The notes under the pieces are model-generated. The model was given only the letters and a program-made list of their open reading frames with translations, searched no databases and was not told the DNA's origin. The position numbers and the translations under genes were made by a program. 64,000 nucleotides of DNA, taken from the NCBI GenBank assembly GCA_947493035.1, contig CANLOW010000002.1, positions 1-64,000 on the forward strand, read 5' to 3'. Source of the stretch: an uncultured Aquimarina sp. Its GTDB lineage: Bacteria; Bacteroidota; Bacteroidia; Flavobacteriales; Flavobacteriaceae. Positions 51,414 to 62,392 of the stretch are shown here, in pieces. Every line of letters begins with the position of its first letter. Position 1 is the first letter of the stretch.

Positions 51414-52961
51414 CTACGCAATATTGTGATTCTTTTCAAATCCTTTAAATACTACCTTGATATTTCTTTCTTTAGAGCTATTATCATTAAAATCTCTTAT
51501 TAATTCTAATATGTCATAGCCAACATATGTAGAATTCTCAGCGTTAATAGTTACAGTAGAGTTTTTAGGTAATTGAGCAAACCTCTTCTTCATACTTGAT
51601 TTATTTAAGAAAGAAACCTCTTTAACTAAAAGAATTTCCTCTTCATCATTTTCTTTTTTTATTTCATAGGCTTTTTTAGAGTATCCTCTAAAAACAAAAA
51701 GTAAACTAATCACCATACCTAACCCTACACCTTTCAATAAATCTAAGACTACAACACCAATTGCAGTAATAATAAACGGAATAAAATGATGTTTACCTAC
51801 TTTCCACATTTTTTTGAAGACTTTAGGAGTTGCTAATTTTAAACCTATCATAAGTAATATTGCAGCTAAACTGGCCATAGGTATTTTGTTTAATATACTT
51901 GGTATTATTATTACAGTTAATAATAAAAGAAAACCGTGAAAAATTGCTGACAATTTGGTTCTAGCCCCAGCATCAATATTAGCTGAAGTTCTAACAATTA
52001 CCGATGTCATAGGTAAACCACCTATTAAACTGGATAATATGTTTCCTATCCCTTGTGCTTTTAACTCTATATTACCATCAGAATGTCGTTTATAAGGGTC
52101 TAATCTATCTCCAGATTCGATAGTCAAAAGGGTAGCAATACTGGCTACAGCAGCAATAGTAATTGCTGTTATCCATATGTCAGGATTTGAAATAGCAGAA
52201 AAATCCGGAAATGAAAATTGTCCAATAAATTCTTTGACAGAACCAGAAACAGGTAGTTTAACTAAATGATCTTTAGTTATAAGAAGATTTGGACTGAAAA
52301 AACGAAAAGCCTCATTTATTAGGATACTAACAATTACAGCTACTAATGCACCAGGAAGTAACTTCAGTTTTTTTAGAAAAGGAATTTTGTTATAACTGAT
52401 TAAAATTCCTAATGAAACAAGTGTAACAATAATCACTCCGATATGGGCAAAGTTTAATGAGTGAATAATTTCATGTATATATCCACCATCAGTATTGTCA
52501 GTTAAGCTATAGTTGAAGAAATCACCCTCATGTTCTTTGTCATAACCAATCGTGTGAGGTATTTGTTTAAAAATGATAATTAGACCTATTCCAGTTAGCA
52601 TTCCTTGGATTACTCCCGTAGGAATGTAATTTGAAAAGTTACCTGATTTGGTAATACCCAGAATTAATTGAAATACCCCAGCTAATACACCTGCTAATAG
52701 GAATGCTTCAAACCCTAAATCTTGTATAGCAACTATGACAATTGCAATTAAACTAGCGGCCGGCCCAGATACACTAACATGAGAGTTACTTAAATAACCA
52801 ACTACTAAACCACCAATAATCCCTGTTATAATACCAGAAAATGCAGAAGCCCCTGATGCTACTGCTATTCCTAAACAAAGAGGAAGAGCGACTAAGAATA
52901 CCACTGTACTAGATATAGTATCTGTTTTAATTGAAGAGCTAAATGAATTTTTTTTGTCCAC
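51414..52961 (-). CDS. SulP-family anion transporter with STAS domain
   Basis: A 515-residue membrane protein with about eleven or twelve hydrophobic helices (for example VVFLVALPLCLGIAVASGAS) and the SulP pattern in SGPAASLIAIVIVA and GLPMTSVIVRTSANIDAGAR. The last about 80 residues (from LVKEVSFLNKSSMKKRF) form a STAS domain (NSTVTINAENSTYVGYDILE). Family members move sulfate, bicarbonate or other anions; in marine Bacteroidota SulP with STAS is often a sodium-bicarbonate carrier. GTG start at 52961; divergent from parE. Confidence 0.9.
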   Translation of the reverse strand: MDKKNSFSSSIKTDTISSTVVFLVALPLCLGIAVASGASAFSGIITGIIGGLVVGYLSNSHVSVSGPAASLIAIVIVAIQDLGFEAFLLAGVLAGVFQLILGITKSGNFSNYIPTGVIQGMLTGIGLIIIFKQIPHTIGYDKEHEGDFFNYSLTDNTDGGYIHEIIHSLNFAHIGVIIVTLVSLGILISYNKIPFLKKLKLLPGALVAVIVSILINEAFRFFSPNLLITKDHLVKLPVSGSVKEFIGQFSFPDFSAISNPDIWITAITIAAVASIATLLTIESGDRLDPYKRHSDGNIELKAQGIGNILSSLIGGLPMTSVIVRTSANIDAGARTKLSAIFHGFLLLLTVIIIPSILNKIPMASLAAILLMIGLKLATPKVFKKMWKVGKHHFIPFIITAIGVVVLDLLKGVGLGMVISLLFVFRGYSKKAYEIKKENDEEEILLVKEVSFLNKSSMKKRFAQLPKNSTVTINAENSTYVGYDILELIRDFNDNSSKERNIKVVFKGFEKNHNIA

Positions 52962-53344
52962 AGATTTGTGTTTAATTTATAAAATTTCACCTAATATATC
53001 AATTATGATATTTAAGACAAAAAAACGAAGGTAAATAATCAATTGAATGAGTTCAAGTAGCCAATAAATAGGATGAAATATAACCTCATAATAGATTTAA
53101 TACCTACTGGCACTTTATATTTTTTATTTTTTTTTAGAAAAGATTTTCAATAATTAGTTTTTGACTAGTAAAAAATATTTTTTGAAGTATAACTTCTCTT
53201 GAGCTAACTCATATATCTTTAAATTTTTAAAGGTGAAATGTATGTAAAGCTTGTTTATATAAATCCGTTTATAACTTTTCTCATAACCTATTTTAAAATT
53301 CATGGTTAGCCTTTATATTAGCAAGCATCGCTAATACTTTCTCT
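52962..53344. other. Divergent intergenic region between the SulP gene and parE
   Basis: No gene is visible; it should hold promoters for both flanking genes. I cannot place a confident promoter element. Confidence 0.45.
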
Positions 53345-55204
53345 ATGGCTAACGAAACACTTTATACAGAAGACAATATACGATCACTGGATTGGAAAGA
53401 ACACATACGTATGCGTCCCGGTATGTACATTGGGAAGCTTGGAGATGGTTCTACAGCTGATGATGGTATTTATATTCTGATCAAAGAGGTGTTAGATAAC
53501 TCCATCGATGAGTTTGTAATGGGGACAGGTAAGACTATTGAAATTAAAGTCGATCAAACCCAAGTTACTGTTAGGGATTATGGTCGAGGTATTCCTTTAG
53601 GTAAGGTGATTGATGTTGTTTCTAAAATGAATACAGGAGGTAAGTATGATTCACGAGCTTTTAAAAAATCAGTTGGACTTAATGGAGTAGGTACAAAAGC
53701 GGTAAATGCACTATCCACATACTTTAAAGTGCAATCGACTAGAGAAGGTCAAACAGCTTGGGCTACTTTTTCTAAAGGAGAGCTACAAGAGCAAGAAGCT
53801 CCGACCGAATCCAAACGTAGAAAGGGTACAGAAGTTACTTTTGTCGCTGATGAAAGTATATTTAAAAATTACCGATACCGAGTAGAGTATATCGCTAAGA
53901 TGTTAAAAAACTATGTATACCTGAATCCAGGTTTAACCATAGTTTTTAACGGAGAGAAATTTTATTCGGAAGAAGGATTAAAAGATTTATTATCTGAAAG
54001 TATACATGTTGATGATCGTTTATACCCTATAGTACATTTAAGGGGAGATGATATAGAAATTGCAATAACTCATAGTAGAACGCAGTATTCAGAAGAGTAT
54101 CACTCATTTGTTAATGGTCAAAATACCACGCAAGGAGGGACACATCTAGCTGCTTTTAGAGAAGCTATAGTCAAAACAATTCGAGAGTTTTATAGCAAAA
54201 GTTATGAAGCTAGTGATATTAGAAAGTCAATTTGTGCAGCCATTAGTATTAAAGTAATGGAGCCTGTTTTCGAATCGCAAACTAAGACGAAGTTAGGTTC
54301 TACTGATATGGGAGGTGATTTACCTACTGTAAGGACATATATTAATGATTTTGTAAAACATCGATTAGATAATTTTCTTCATAAAAATGGTGATGTTGCC
54401 GAAGCGGTTCAGCGTAAAATTCTACAAGCAGAGAGAGAGCGTAAAGAACTTTCTGGTATTCGTAAACTAGCTAAAGAGCGTGCTAAAAAGGCAAGTCTTC
54501 ATAATAAAAAATTACGCGATTGTAGAGTGCATTTAAATGATGCCAAAAATCCACGTAATTTAGAAAGTACATTATTTATTACCGAGGGAGATTCGGCTAG
54601 TGGATCAATTACAAAATCTAGAGATGTAAATACACAAGCTGTATTCAGTTTAAGAGGAAAGCCTTTAAACTGTTATAATATGACAAAAAAAATTGTGTAT
54701 GAAAATGAAGAATTCAATTTATTACAAGCAGCCTTAAATATTGAAGAATCTATTGAAGATCTTCGATATAATAATATTGTAATCGCAACAGATGCAGATG
54801 TCGATGGGATGCATATCCGATTATTACTGATTACGTTCTTTTTACAATTTTTTCCTGAATTAATTAAAGAAGGGCACTTGTATATTTTGCAAACTCCTTT
54901 ATTTAGAGTTCGAAATAAGAAAGAAACTATTTATTGCTATTCAGATAAAGAACGTGTAGCCGCTATTGGTAAATTAGGTCGTAACCCTGAGATTACTCGA
55001 TTTAAAGGGCTTGGTGAAATTTCACCGAATGAGTTTGTGCATTTTATAGGTGATGATATGCGTTTAGACCCTATTATGTTAGATCAAAATAAATCAATTG
55101 ATGAATTATTAGAGTTTTATATGGGGAAAAATACCCCTGATCGTCAAAAATTCATCATCAACAATTTGAAAGTTGAGCTTGATCGTATTGAAGAGCAAAA
55201 TTAA
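53345..55204 (+). CDS. parE: DNA topoisomerase IV subunit B
   Basis: A 619-residue type II topoisomerase ATPase subunit. GHKL ATPase: [16 protein letters not shown] and [11 protein letters not shown], with [14 protein letters not shown]. Toprim domain: [11 protein letters not shown] and [12 protein letters not shown]. The length and lack of a large C-terminal insertion fit ParE rather than GyrB. It forms the A2B2 topoisomerase IV, which decatenates daughter chromosomes. It lies 45 bp upstream of parC, likely an operon. Confidence 0.94.
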   Translation: MANETLYTEDNIRSLDWKEHIRMRPGMYIGKLGDGSTADDGIYILIKEVLDNSIDEFVMGTGKTIEIKVDQTQVTVRDYGRGIPLGKVIDVVSKMNTGGKYDSRAFKKSVGLNGVGTKAVNALSTYFKVQSTREGQTAWATFSKGELQEQEAPTESKRRKGTEVTFVADESIFKNYRYRVEYIAKMLKNYVYLNPGLTIVFNGEKFYSEEGLKDLLSESIHVDDRLYPIVHLRGDDIEIAITHSRTQYSEEYHSFVNGQNTTQGGTHLAAFREAIVKTIREFYSKSYEASDIRKSICAAISIKVMEPVFESQTKTKLGSTDMGGDLPTVRTYINDFVKHRLDNFLHKNGDVAEAVQRKILQAERERKELSGIRKLAKERAKKASLHNKKLRDCRVHLNDAKNPRNLESTLFITEGDSASGSITKSRDVNTQAVFSLRGKPLNCYNMTKKIVYENEEFNLLQAALNIEESIEDLRYNNIVIATDADVDGMHIRLLLITFFLQFFPELIKEGHLYILQTPLFRVRNKKETIYCYSDKERVAAIGKLGRNPEITRFKGLGEISPNEFVHFIGDDMRLDPIMLDQNKSIDELLEFYMGKNTPDRQKFIINNLKVELDRIEEQN

Positions 55205-55249
55205 ATTATTAGTTAATCAAAATACCGCCCCACGTAGTGGGTAAAGTCT

Positions 55250-57853
55250 ATGTCAGAAGAGTTAGATCCAACTTCACCATCAGAAGAAAATCAAACAAAT
55301 CTACCTCAAGAAGGGGAAGCTATTAAGCGTGTTACAGGGATGTATAAAGACTGGTTCTTAGATTATGCATCTTATGTAATCTTAGAGCGCGCCGTCCCTG
55401 CTATAGAGGATGGATTAAAACCGGTACAGCGTCGTATTCTGCATTCAATGAAAGAATTAGATGATGGACGTTATAACAAGGTAGCTAATATTGTCGGTCA
55501 TACTATGCAATATCACCCGCATGGTGATGCGAGTATATCAGATGCAATGGTACAAGTAGGTCAAAAAGATTTATTGATTGACATGCAAGGTAACTGGGGT
55601 AATTTACTTACCGGAGATCGAGCTGCCGCTTCGCGTTATATTGAAGCAAGGCTTTCTAAGTTTGCTTTGGATGTAGTCTTTAATCCAAAAATCACTGATT
55701 GGCAATTGTCTTATGATGGGAGGAAAAAAGAGCCTATCAATTTACCAATAATGTTTCCTTTGTTATTAGCGCAGGGGGCTGAAGGTATTGCTGTTGGTTT
55801 AAGTACTAAAGTATTGCCACATAATTTTATTGAACTGATAGATGCTTCTATAAAACATTTAAGAGGTAAGAAGTTTGAAATTTATCCAGATTTTCCAACG
55901 TCTGGAACAGCTGATATCAGTAACTATAATGATGGACTTCGTGGAGGTAAAGTTAGAGTTCGAGCTAAGATCAGCCAAAAGGATAAAGGGACATTAGTAA
56001 TTTCTGAGATTCCATTTTCGACAACAACAACAAGTCTTATCGATTCTATTTTAAAGGCAAATGATAAAGGGAAAATAAAAATCAAGAAAATAGAGGATAA
56101 TACAGCCTCTGAAGTTGAGATCTTAGTGCATTTGCCTACTAATGTTTCTCCTGATAAAACGATAGATGCCCTATATGCATTTACAAATTGTGAAGTTTCG
56201 ATATCTCCATTAGGTTGTGTGATAGAAGATAATAAGCCTCATTTTGTTGGTGTTTCCGAAATGTTACGTCGTTCTACCGATAATACGCTTGATTTATTGC
56301 GTCAAGAATTGGAGATAGAATTGGGTGAGCTAGAAGATCAATGGCACTTTGCCTCATTGGAGCGTATTTTTATAGAAAACCGTATTTATCGAGATATAGA
56401 AGAAGTGGAAACATGGGATGGAGTTATTAAAGCTATTGATAGTGGATTAAAACCCCATATCGGACATTTGAAACGTGACGTTACAGAGGAAGATATTGTT
56501 CGTTTAACAGAAATTCGTATCAAGCGTATTTCTAAATTCGATATCGATAAAGCACAGCAAAAGATAGAAGCACTTGAGGGAGAGATAGAGCAAAAGAAGT
56601 TTTACCTTTCGAACTTGGTAGACTATGCTGTTGATTACTTTACAAGACTGAAAAAGACATACGGAAAAGATAAAGAAAGAAAGACTGAATTAAGTCATTT
56701 CGAAGATGTCGATGCAACGAAAGTTGTAGTGCGTAATACTAAACTTTATGTGAATAGAGAAGAAGGTTTTGTAGGGACATCATTACGTAGAGATGAATAT
56801 ATAGGTGATTGTGCAGATATCGATGACATCATTTGTTTTACTAAAACAGGTAAACTGATGATTACAAAGGTAGATTCTAAAACCTTTGTGGGTAAAAACA
56901 TTATTCACGTAGCTGTATTTAAGAAAAAAGATAAGCGAACCGTATATAATCTTATTTATAAAGATGGTAGAGGTGGCGTTAACTATATGAAACGTTTCTC
57001 TGTAACTGGAGTTACACGAGACAAAGAATATGATCTAACCCAAGGAAAAGCAGGGTCGGAAGTGTTATATTTTTCGGCTAATCCAAATGGAGAGGCAGAG
57101 GTAATCAATATTAACCTGCGTCAAGTAGGAAGTATAAAGAAATTAAAATTCGATATTGATTTTTCAGATCTATTAATCAAATCTAGAAGTGCTCGTGGAA
57201 ATGTAGTTTCTAAGTATGCCATTAAAAAGATTGAAAAGGTTAAAGATGGGGTTTCTACTTTAAAGCCTCGAAAAATTTGGTACGACCCAGTTGTAAAGCG
57301 ACTTAATGTTGATGAAAGGGGAGATCTTTTAGGAGAATTTAAAGGAGAGGATAAACTGTTTATTGCAACTAGTGATGGAGTAATAAAAGTGGTTACTCCC
57401 GATTTAAATTTACATTTTGACCCTAAGATGATTGTATTAGAGAAATGGGTAAAGGATAAACCTATTTCAGCAGTACATTATGAAGGAGAGAAAGAACGTT
57501 ATTGTGTAAAGCGCTTTCTGGTAGGAAATGAGAATAAAGATGAGAAAATAATAACAGACCATAATAATTCTTCTTTATCCGTTTTGAGTACTGATTATTT
57601 GCCTCAAATAGAATTGGTTTTTACTAAAGAGCGAGGAAAAGATCAAAAACCTAACGAGGTCATTTCATTAGCAGATTTTATAAGTGTTAAAGGAATAAAG
57701 GCTATAGGGAATCAACTCACCTCAGAAAAGCTGAAACAGATTAAAATGTTAGAGCCTTTGCCATATATTGTTCCAAAAATAGACAAAGAGTCTAGTATTG
57801 AAGAGGACGAATTGTCATCAGATAACGATAGTCAGGCTTCGTTGTTTGATTAA
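55250..57853 (+). CDS. parC: DNA topoisomerase IV subunit A
   Basis: An 867-residue topoisomerase subunit with the breakage-reunion domain (LKPVQRRILHSMKEL, HPHGDASISDAMVQVGQ, and the catalytic Tyr130 in RAAASRYIEARLSKF) and a C-terminal domain of repeated strands that wraps DNA. The gene follows parE in one operon. It separates interlinked chromosomes together with ParE. Quinolone-sensitivity positions are in the GDASISDAM helix, where nothing unusual is noticed. Confidence 0.95.
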   Translation: MSEELDPTSPSEENQTNLPQEGEAIKRVTGMYKDWFLDYASYVILERAVPAIEDGLKPVQRRILHSMKELDDGRYNKVANIVGHTMQYHPHGDASISDAMVQVGQKDLLIDMQGNWGNLLTGDRAAASRYIEARLSKFALDVVFNPKITDWQLSYDGRKKEPINLPIMFPLLLAQGAEGIAVGLSTKVLPHNFIELIDASIKHLRGKKFEIYPDFPTSGTADISNYNDGLRGGKVRVRAKISQKDKGTLVISEIPFSTTTTSLIDSILKANDKGKIKIKKIEDNTASEVEILVHLPTNVSPDKTIDALYAFTNCEVSISPLGCVIEDNKPHFVGVSEMLRRSTDNTLDLLRQELEIELGELEDQWHFASLERIFIENRIYRDIEEVETWDGVIKAIDSGLKPHIGHLKRDVTEEDIVRLTEIRIKRISKFDIDKAQQKIEALEGEIEQKKFYLSNLVDYAVDYFTRLKKTYGKDKERKTELSHFEDVDATKVVVRNTKLYVNREEGFVGTSLRRDEYIGDCADIDDIICFTKTGKLMITKVDSKTFVGKNIIHVAVFKKKDKRTVYNLIYKDGRGGVNYMKRFSVTGVTRDKEYDLTQGKAGSEVLYFSANPNGEAEVININLRQVGSIKKLKFDIDFSDLLIKSRSARGNVVSKYAIKKIEKVKDGVSTLKPRKIWYDPVVKRLNVDERGDLLGEFKGEDKLFIATSDGVIKVVTPDLNLHFDPKMIVLEKWVKDKPISAVHYEGEKERYCVKRFLVGNENKDEKIITDHNNSSLSVLSTDYLPQIELVFTKERGKDQKPNEVISLADFISVKGIKAIGNQLTSEKLKQIKMLEPLPYIVPKIDKESSIEEDELSSDNDSQASLFD

Positions 57854-57941
57854 CAGGGTGTTATGCTGGTTTTTTGTTTGTTATTTGTTTTAAAGAATAA
57901 ATAATCACGTTAATTAATTTTGTAAATTGTTCATAGTATAA

Positions 57942-59456
57942 ATGACTATGGAAACTGACTTTAGTATTCAAATATCGGATGTCGTAACTCAATTAAATGC
58001 ATTGAGTATTCATGTATGTGAAGCATTCGATGTTTGCAAATTGCATGGAGATGGCGAAATACTTGGGTTGAATTCAGTTTTTGAAAAAGGCAATCTATTT
58101 GAAATGTTACCAAGTGAATTGCATTCATCTGTAGCAGAGGCATTTAAGACTAATCAGGAAACTAATTTATCAGCTAAGACAGATGTTAATTATTTCATAA
58201 ATAATTCTCCTAAAAAGCTGCGATTATTCTCTAATTTAATTAATAACAAGGGAAAAGCATTTTATCTTCTTACTTTTTTACCTCTTGCGTTAGAAGATAA
58301 AGCAATGGAGATAGAGGGAGATTTTCAATCATTACATCAAGCGAGGAAAAAGCTAAAGATTAGTGAAGAACGCTACAATACATATTTTGAAAATGATCCT
58401 GTAATACATTTAAGTGTTAATCCTTTAACAGGTCGAATAGCCCAATGTAATAAGTTTGGTTTAGATAAATTAGAATATCCTAAAGAAGAGGTTGTTGGAA
58501 AGCTTATCTATGAAATTTTCACTCCCGAGAAAAAAGAAAAGTGTATTACTCTTTTAGAAAAGTTTAAAACCGAAGGGCGTTTAGACAGTGAAGAGATGGA
58601 GTTGAAAACTAAAAGTGGTAAAGTTATTCCTGTAATATTATACACTTCCGCTCAATATGATGATAAAGGTAATATTGTATTGAGTCGATCGACACTGGTT
58701 GATATTTCAGAATTGAAAAATATTCAAAAAAGGCTAAGATCAAAAAAGACTAGGTTAGAGTTATTGAATGCAGAGTTAGAACAGTTGGTTTCTACTTGTT
58801 CACATGATTTGCAAGAACCTTTAGCGACTATAAAATTTGCAGGAGATTTGTTAGCTAAAATGTATTCTAAAAATTTAGACGATAAAGGGAATGACTATTT
58901 ATCATATATCAATGAAGCAGTAGACCGGCTTTCATCCCAGATTAAAGCATTATTAGCGCATATCCGTTTAGGGAAAGATACTTCAAGACAAAGAGTGAAT
59001 ACATTTGAGCTTGTCGAGACTGTAGTTAGAGATTTGGGACAAAGTATATCTAATAGTAATGCTGCAATACATATAGCAAATGACTTACCTGTACTAGAAG
59101 CTTATGAAGTAGAACTTAGGTTGTTATTTCAAAATTTGATTTCTAACGCAATTAAATATACTAAAGATGGAATTCCACCTGAAATATTTATAGAAGCTAA
59201 AGAGTATCATGACTATTTCGTATTTAAAGTAAAAGATAATGGTATAGGAATACCCGATGCCGATTACAACGAAATCTTTAAAATATTTAATAGGGTAGAT
59301 AGAGAAAACTCAAGAAAAGGAGATGGTGTTGGTTTAGCACATTGTGATAAAATTGTAAGAATGCATGAAGGAAAGATTTCAGTTTCTTCTCAAGTAAATC
59401 GAGGTAGTACTTTTACTTTTACTATTAAAAAGGATTATTCGCTTATTGTTGAATAA
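57942..59456 (+). CDS. PAS-domain sensor histidine kinase
   Basis: A 504-residue cytoplasmic kinase without membrane helices. Residues about 1-120 resemble a PAS/phytochrome-like sensor (VVTQLNALSIHVCEAFDV, LFEMLPSEL). A second PAS lies at 140-262 (RYNTYFENDPVIHLSVNP, GKLIYEIFTPEK). The phospho-acceptor His288 lies in STCSHDLQEPLATI, with the ATPase boxes NLISNAIKY (N), KVKDNGIGIP (G1) and GDGVGLAHC (G2). It lies between topoisomerase IV and a BLUF photoreceptor gene, so it may belong to a light-response pathway. No response regulator is next to it. Confidence 0.88.
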   Translation: MTMETDFSIQISDVVTQLNALSIHVCEAFDVCKLHGDGEILGLNSVFEKGNLFEMLPSELHSSVAEAFKTNQETNLSAKTDVNYFINNSPKKLRLFSNLINNKGKAFYLLTFLPLALEDKAMEIEGDFQSLHQARKKLKISEERYNTYFENDPVIHLSVNPLTGRIAQCNKFGLDKLEYPKEEVVGKLIYEIFTPEKKEKCITLLEKFKTEGRLDSEEMELKTKSGKVIPVILYTSAQYDDKGNIVLSRSTLVDISELKNIQKRLRSKKTRLELLNAELEQLVSTCSHDLQEPLATIKFAGDLLAKMYSKNLDDKGNDYLSYINEAVDRLSSQIKALLAHIRLGKDTSRQRVNTFELVETVVRDLGQSISNSNAAIHIANDLPVLEAYEVELRLLFQNLISNAIKYTKDGIPPEIFIEAKEYHDYFVFKVKDNGIGIPDADYNEIFKIFNRVDRENSRKGDGVGLAHCDKIVRMHEGKISVSSQVNRGSTFTFTIKKDYSLIVE

Positions 59457-59634
59457 TGTGTTAAAATTCTAATTAATATCTATTTTATTTTGTTTTGTTT
59501 AATGTTTTTATATAAATTTATAACAATATTGTTCCTGAAAGTCTTTTGGAAACCGCTTAAAATTCTACAGTATTCTAAATGTGGCTGACTCAGATTTGAC
59601 AATTTTTATATTTATTAATTTTTAAAATCGATAA

Positions 59635-60093
59635 ATGAAAATACCTAAACTTAAACAGGCTATTTATGTAAGTAAAGCAATTACTATTTTTGATAGAACA
59701 AGAATTGAAGAGTTAGTAGCTTTAGCTCAAAAAAAGAATAAGGATTTAAAAATTACAGGATATCTTTATTATGAAAACGGATATTTTCTTCAATATATAG
59801 AGTCTTATAATGGTAAGGTAATAGATGATCTTGTTAATACATTGATCTCTGATTATAGACATTCTGTTATAAATACATTTATTAATGAAACTAATCGTGC
59901 TAGACGATTTTCTGATTGGAGTATGCGCTATATACAGAAAAGTGAATTAATAGATTTAAGTCTAGAAGGCAAAATAATGGATTGTATGAAATTGTTAGCG
60001 ATAAAGGAACAATTGGGTAGTCATAGATCTTTAGAGATTTGGAATGCTATAGATGTTATAGCGAAACATAAAAGTTTATTCCAGCTTAAGTAG
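59635..60093 (+). CDS. BLUF-domain blue-light photoreceptor
   Basis: A 152-residue short BLUF protein. The flavin-binding domain is intact: Tyr11 (AIYVSK), Asn35 (AQKKNKDLKITG), Gln53 (GYFLQYIES), and Trp95 in RRFSDWSM. Light changes the hydrogen-bond network between Tyr and Gln around FAD. There is no fused effector; the C-terminal 50 residues form a short helical cap. The upstream histidine kinase could be the partner through direct contact, which is inference. Confidence 0.92.
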   Translation: MKIPKLKQAIYVSKAITIFDRTRIEELVALAQKKNKDLKITGYLYYENGYFLQYIESYNGKVIDDLVNTLISDYRHSVINTFINETNRARRFSDWSMRYIQKSELIDLSLEGKIMDCMKLLAIKEQLGSHRSLEIWNAIDVIAKHKSLFQLK

Positions 60094-60183
60094 TTGCTTT
60101 ATTTGGATATCGAAATGCTGCATTCAATTTTAGATAACGATTTGATTGAACTGCGTTTTTGTGCAGTTTAGGTGTTGTTGTGT

Positions 60184-60996
60184 TTAGTTTTGGATTATTA
60201 AAATCGTTTTATCAAAATCACAATTATTTAAATCACTTTTTTCAATTCCAAAATACCCCATTCCACTAATGTAGAAGCTATCATAAAGTTCAGGTATTGA
60301 GTTTTCAGTTGAGAATTGAAAAAGATTAATAAATTCTTTTCTTTTTTCATCAACCTTTTCTTGGTCTGAATCATACACTTCAGATAAATCTATATTTAAT
60401 CTTTCACAAGCCCATTCAAGATTAACATCACCTTGAGCTGGATATGTATGACCAAAGATTTGACTATCTTCATAAGTGAAAATATCCTCATCAAGTTCTT
60501 GATATGCGTCTTGGTCATTTTTACTTAAAGATTCGAATTCTAGTGTTTCACCTGAAGGGAATGTATGTGTTTTCTCAAATGAAATTGCTAATTCGTTAAA
60601 TCTGAAAATCATCATTTAAAGATATAGGAAATTCGACTTTACTAATGTCATTTGAGTTTGAAAACAGTACTTTATGTTTTGGTGGGTAATCGGATAAGTC
60701 AGTAACAAAGAAAAACAAAATACCTGATTTGGGTAATAGATCTTTTATTTCATAAATATTTATTTGTTTCAAATTGATTTGAGCCAAAAACACCATAGGT
60801 TCACCTTCAAAAGTTGGACAATCAATTTCTTTTGGTAAATCTGGAGTTCCTCCAAATTTAGATAAACCAGTTTCAAATGATTTTGCGCTTTTTTTTATTT
60901 TAAGATCAATCGCTGGAACTAAAAAAAATTTAATTCGATCTTATTATCCCATTTAACCTCATTAAGAAGTTTTAGGTAATCTTTTTTACTATTCAT
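60184..60996 (-). pseudogene. Frameshifted YwqG-like (DUF1963) gene
   Basis: Three reading frames combine into one YwqG-type protein: MNSKKDYLKLLNEVKWDNKI, then after a frame change LVPAIDLKIKKSAKS and SKFGGTPDLPKEIDCPTFEG, then FLAQINLKQINIYEI, and after a second frame change RFNELAISFEKTH. The hallmark is the S+FGG.PDLP...FLAQIN pattern. Breaks occur in the T run near 60930 and at about 60605. Both could be sequencing errors, but the decayed surroundings support true loss of function. Confidence 0.75.
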
Positions 60997-61079
60997 ATTG
61001 TATTGATATAGGTTGCCCTTTCTTAATGTTTAAATCAGTTTGTTTTTGTAAGTTCAAAAAGATTTTTTTAGCCGTTTAG

Positions 61080-61213
61080 GAGGCAAAAAATCCCTTTAAC
61101 CTAGATTAGGTTATTAATCGGAAGTTCCGTTAAATTTCGCTGCTTTTTTCTGTAAGATTTGTATTTAATGTTTGGGTTTTGATGTACATCATTGGGAGTT
61201 CTATAATTTAAGC
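61080..61213. other. Degenerate intergenic sequence next to the IS remnant
   Basis: No gene is visible. It contains a small dyad (AACCTA/TAGGTT near 61098-61112) and is probably the flank of the IS3-type remnant. Confidence 0.3.
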
Positions 61214-61660
61214 TTAGATGTGGCCTTTTGTTGTTGTAAATCTGATCAGTATTATATCAGTTACCATTTTGGCTATTTTAGTGTTTTTCAGGGTGTTTTT
61301 GAGCCCATATTCATACTTTAGAGTTCGATTAATTCTTTCAGCAATTGTATTTTGATAAGGGTCGTACTTTTCAGTCATACTCATTTTAATTCTATTATTT
61401 TCAGTAAATTCTTTGCATTTTGGATTGCAATATTGAAAACCACTATCGGAATGATGAATGAGCTTTAGATTCGGGTATTTTCTGTTTTTAATAGCCATAT
61501 TTAGCGCATCAGTACAAAGAGATGTTCTCATATGGTTATCGAGTTTATAGCCCATAATTTACTTAGAATAGGCATCTGTTACTAAAGCTAATAGTTGTGT
61601 CCATTTTCTGTTTTAATGTAAGTTACACTCCTTATATATAGTTGTTTAGGTCGAGTAGGG
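61214..61660 (-). pseudogene. IS3-family transposase (OrfB, integrase domain) remnant
   Basis: The intact part (61214-61555) reads NRKYPNLKLIHHSDSGFQYC, KMSMTEKYDPYQNTIAERIN and RTLKYEYGL: the rve integrase core of IS3/IS150-type OrfB, with Asp in HSDSGFQY and Glu in NTIAERI. Upstream (61556-61660) VTYIKTENG and LALVTDAYSK continue it with internal stops. The catalytic core is incomplete, and no matched terminal repeats are visible. It separates the YwqG-like pseudogene from a truncated cassette gene. Confidence 0.78.
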
Positions 61661-61847
61661 ACTTGCTCAAGAATCAGGTAAATATTCAATTGTTAGTGAT
61701 GGAAGTATTGAATTAAATAATACTCGTGAAATGACATTTATTGGTTTCATTAACAATAAAGAAGTGATTAGGAGTAATTACCTGGCTGAAGAAAAATGTT
61801 GCGGAATTAATTTAATATCAGGAAATTTAGAGTTAATCATAGAATAA
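61659..61847 (+). pseudogene. C-terminal fragment of a cassette gene, cut by the IS element
   Basis: The open frame reads GLAQESGKYSIVSDGSIELN then NYLAEEKCCGINLISGNLEL and a stop at 61847. It has no start codon in place, because the IS remnant lies directly upstream. Its stop is 9 bp before the core of the inverted repeat at 61856, the same gene-to-repeat spacing as in the main array, so it is the tail of a cassette gene. The family is unknown. Confidence 0.65.
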
Positions 61848-61855
61848 AAACTGTT

Positions 61856-62047
61856 TACAACAATGGCTATAATTAATACGGGTTTTGGTTTTAATGCACA
61901 GTTTAGTGTATTTTTAAAGAGTCCACTAAATCTTATGAATAGGCTTTTAAAATGAAAAATTAAAACAAATAAAAAGTTTTGACTAAGTATTTAATCAAAA
62001 ATTAATAACTAATCAATCCTCGTAATAATCATGGACGAGACGTTATT
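61856..62047 (+). repeat. Decayed attC-like repeat in inverted orientation
   Basis: Starts TACAAC and ends GTTATT. It parallels the reverse complement of R20: AATGGCTATAATTAATACGG near the start, AGTTTAGTGTATTTTTA in the middle and CGTAATAATCATGGACGAGAC at the end. The inner stem is largely degraded. The orientation is the reverse of R1-R25, so the gene upstream reads on the plus strand. It is 31 kb from the recombinase side of the main array. Confidence 0.8.
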
Positions 62048-62076
62048 TGTTCTTGCAAAAAAACACCAATTCTAAA

Positions 62077-62307
62077 ATGAAACAAACAAATCTTATTGTA
62101 ACAATAATTCTGTTATTTACTTGTTCGTTTTTCAAAGTTATAGCTCAAGAAGATAATCAATCAATTAATATGCCTCCAGAATTGGATGGCTATGGAAGAC
62201 ATCTTAAGACTTTATTCAAGGATGGCAAAAATATTGAAATAGCTAGGTGGTTTTTTAAAAATAATAGATCTCTTAATTCTTCTAAATATTATATTTTTAT
62301 TAAGTAA
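62077..62307 (+). CDS. Small secreted protein
   Basis: A 76-residue protein with signal peptide (MKQTNLIVTIILLFTCSFFK, cleavage likely after IAQ) followed by a short polar mature part (DNQSINMPPELDGYGRHLKT). It starts 30 bp beyond the inverted relic repeat, like a cassette gene. The mature region is brief, so it may itself be a truncated gene. Family unknown. Confidence 0.5.
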   Translation: MKQTNLIVTIILLFTCSFFKVIAQEDNQSINMPPELDGYGRHLKTLFKDGKNIEIARWFFKNNRSLNSSKYYIFIK

Positions 62308-62392
62308 AAAATCGAAACGATAATGATTGTCATATGACCTATCTTATTTATAATTGAATTTTTACATGACTTAAAAATTATCAAAAAAATAG

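Noticed and set aside
60140..60185. Possible attC end (GTTGTTGTG) downstream of the YwqG-like pseudogene
   Set aside because: No matching left arm or complementary core was found on either side of the gene, so the similarity is too short to call.
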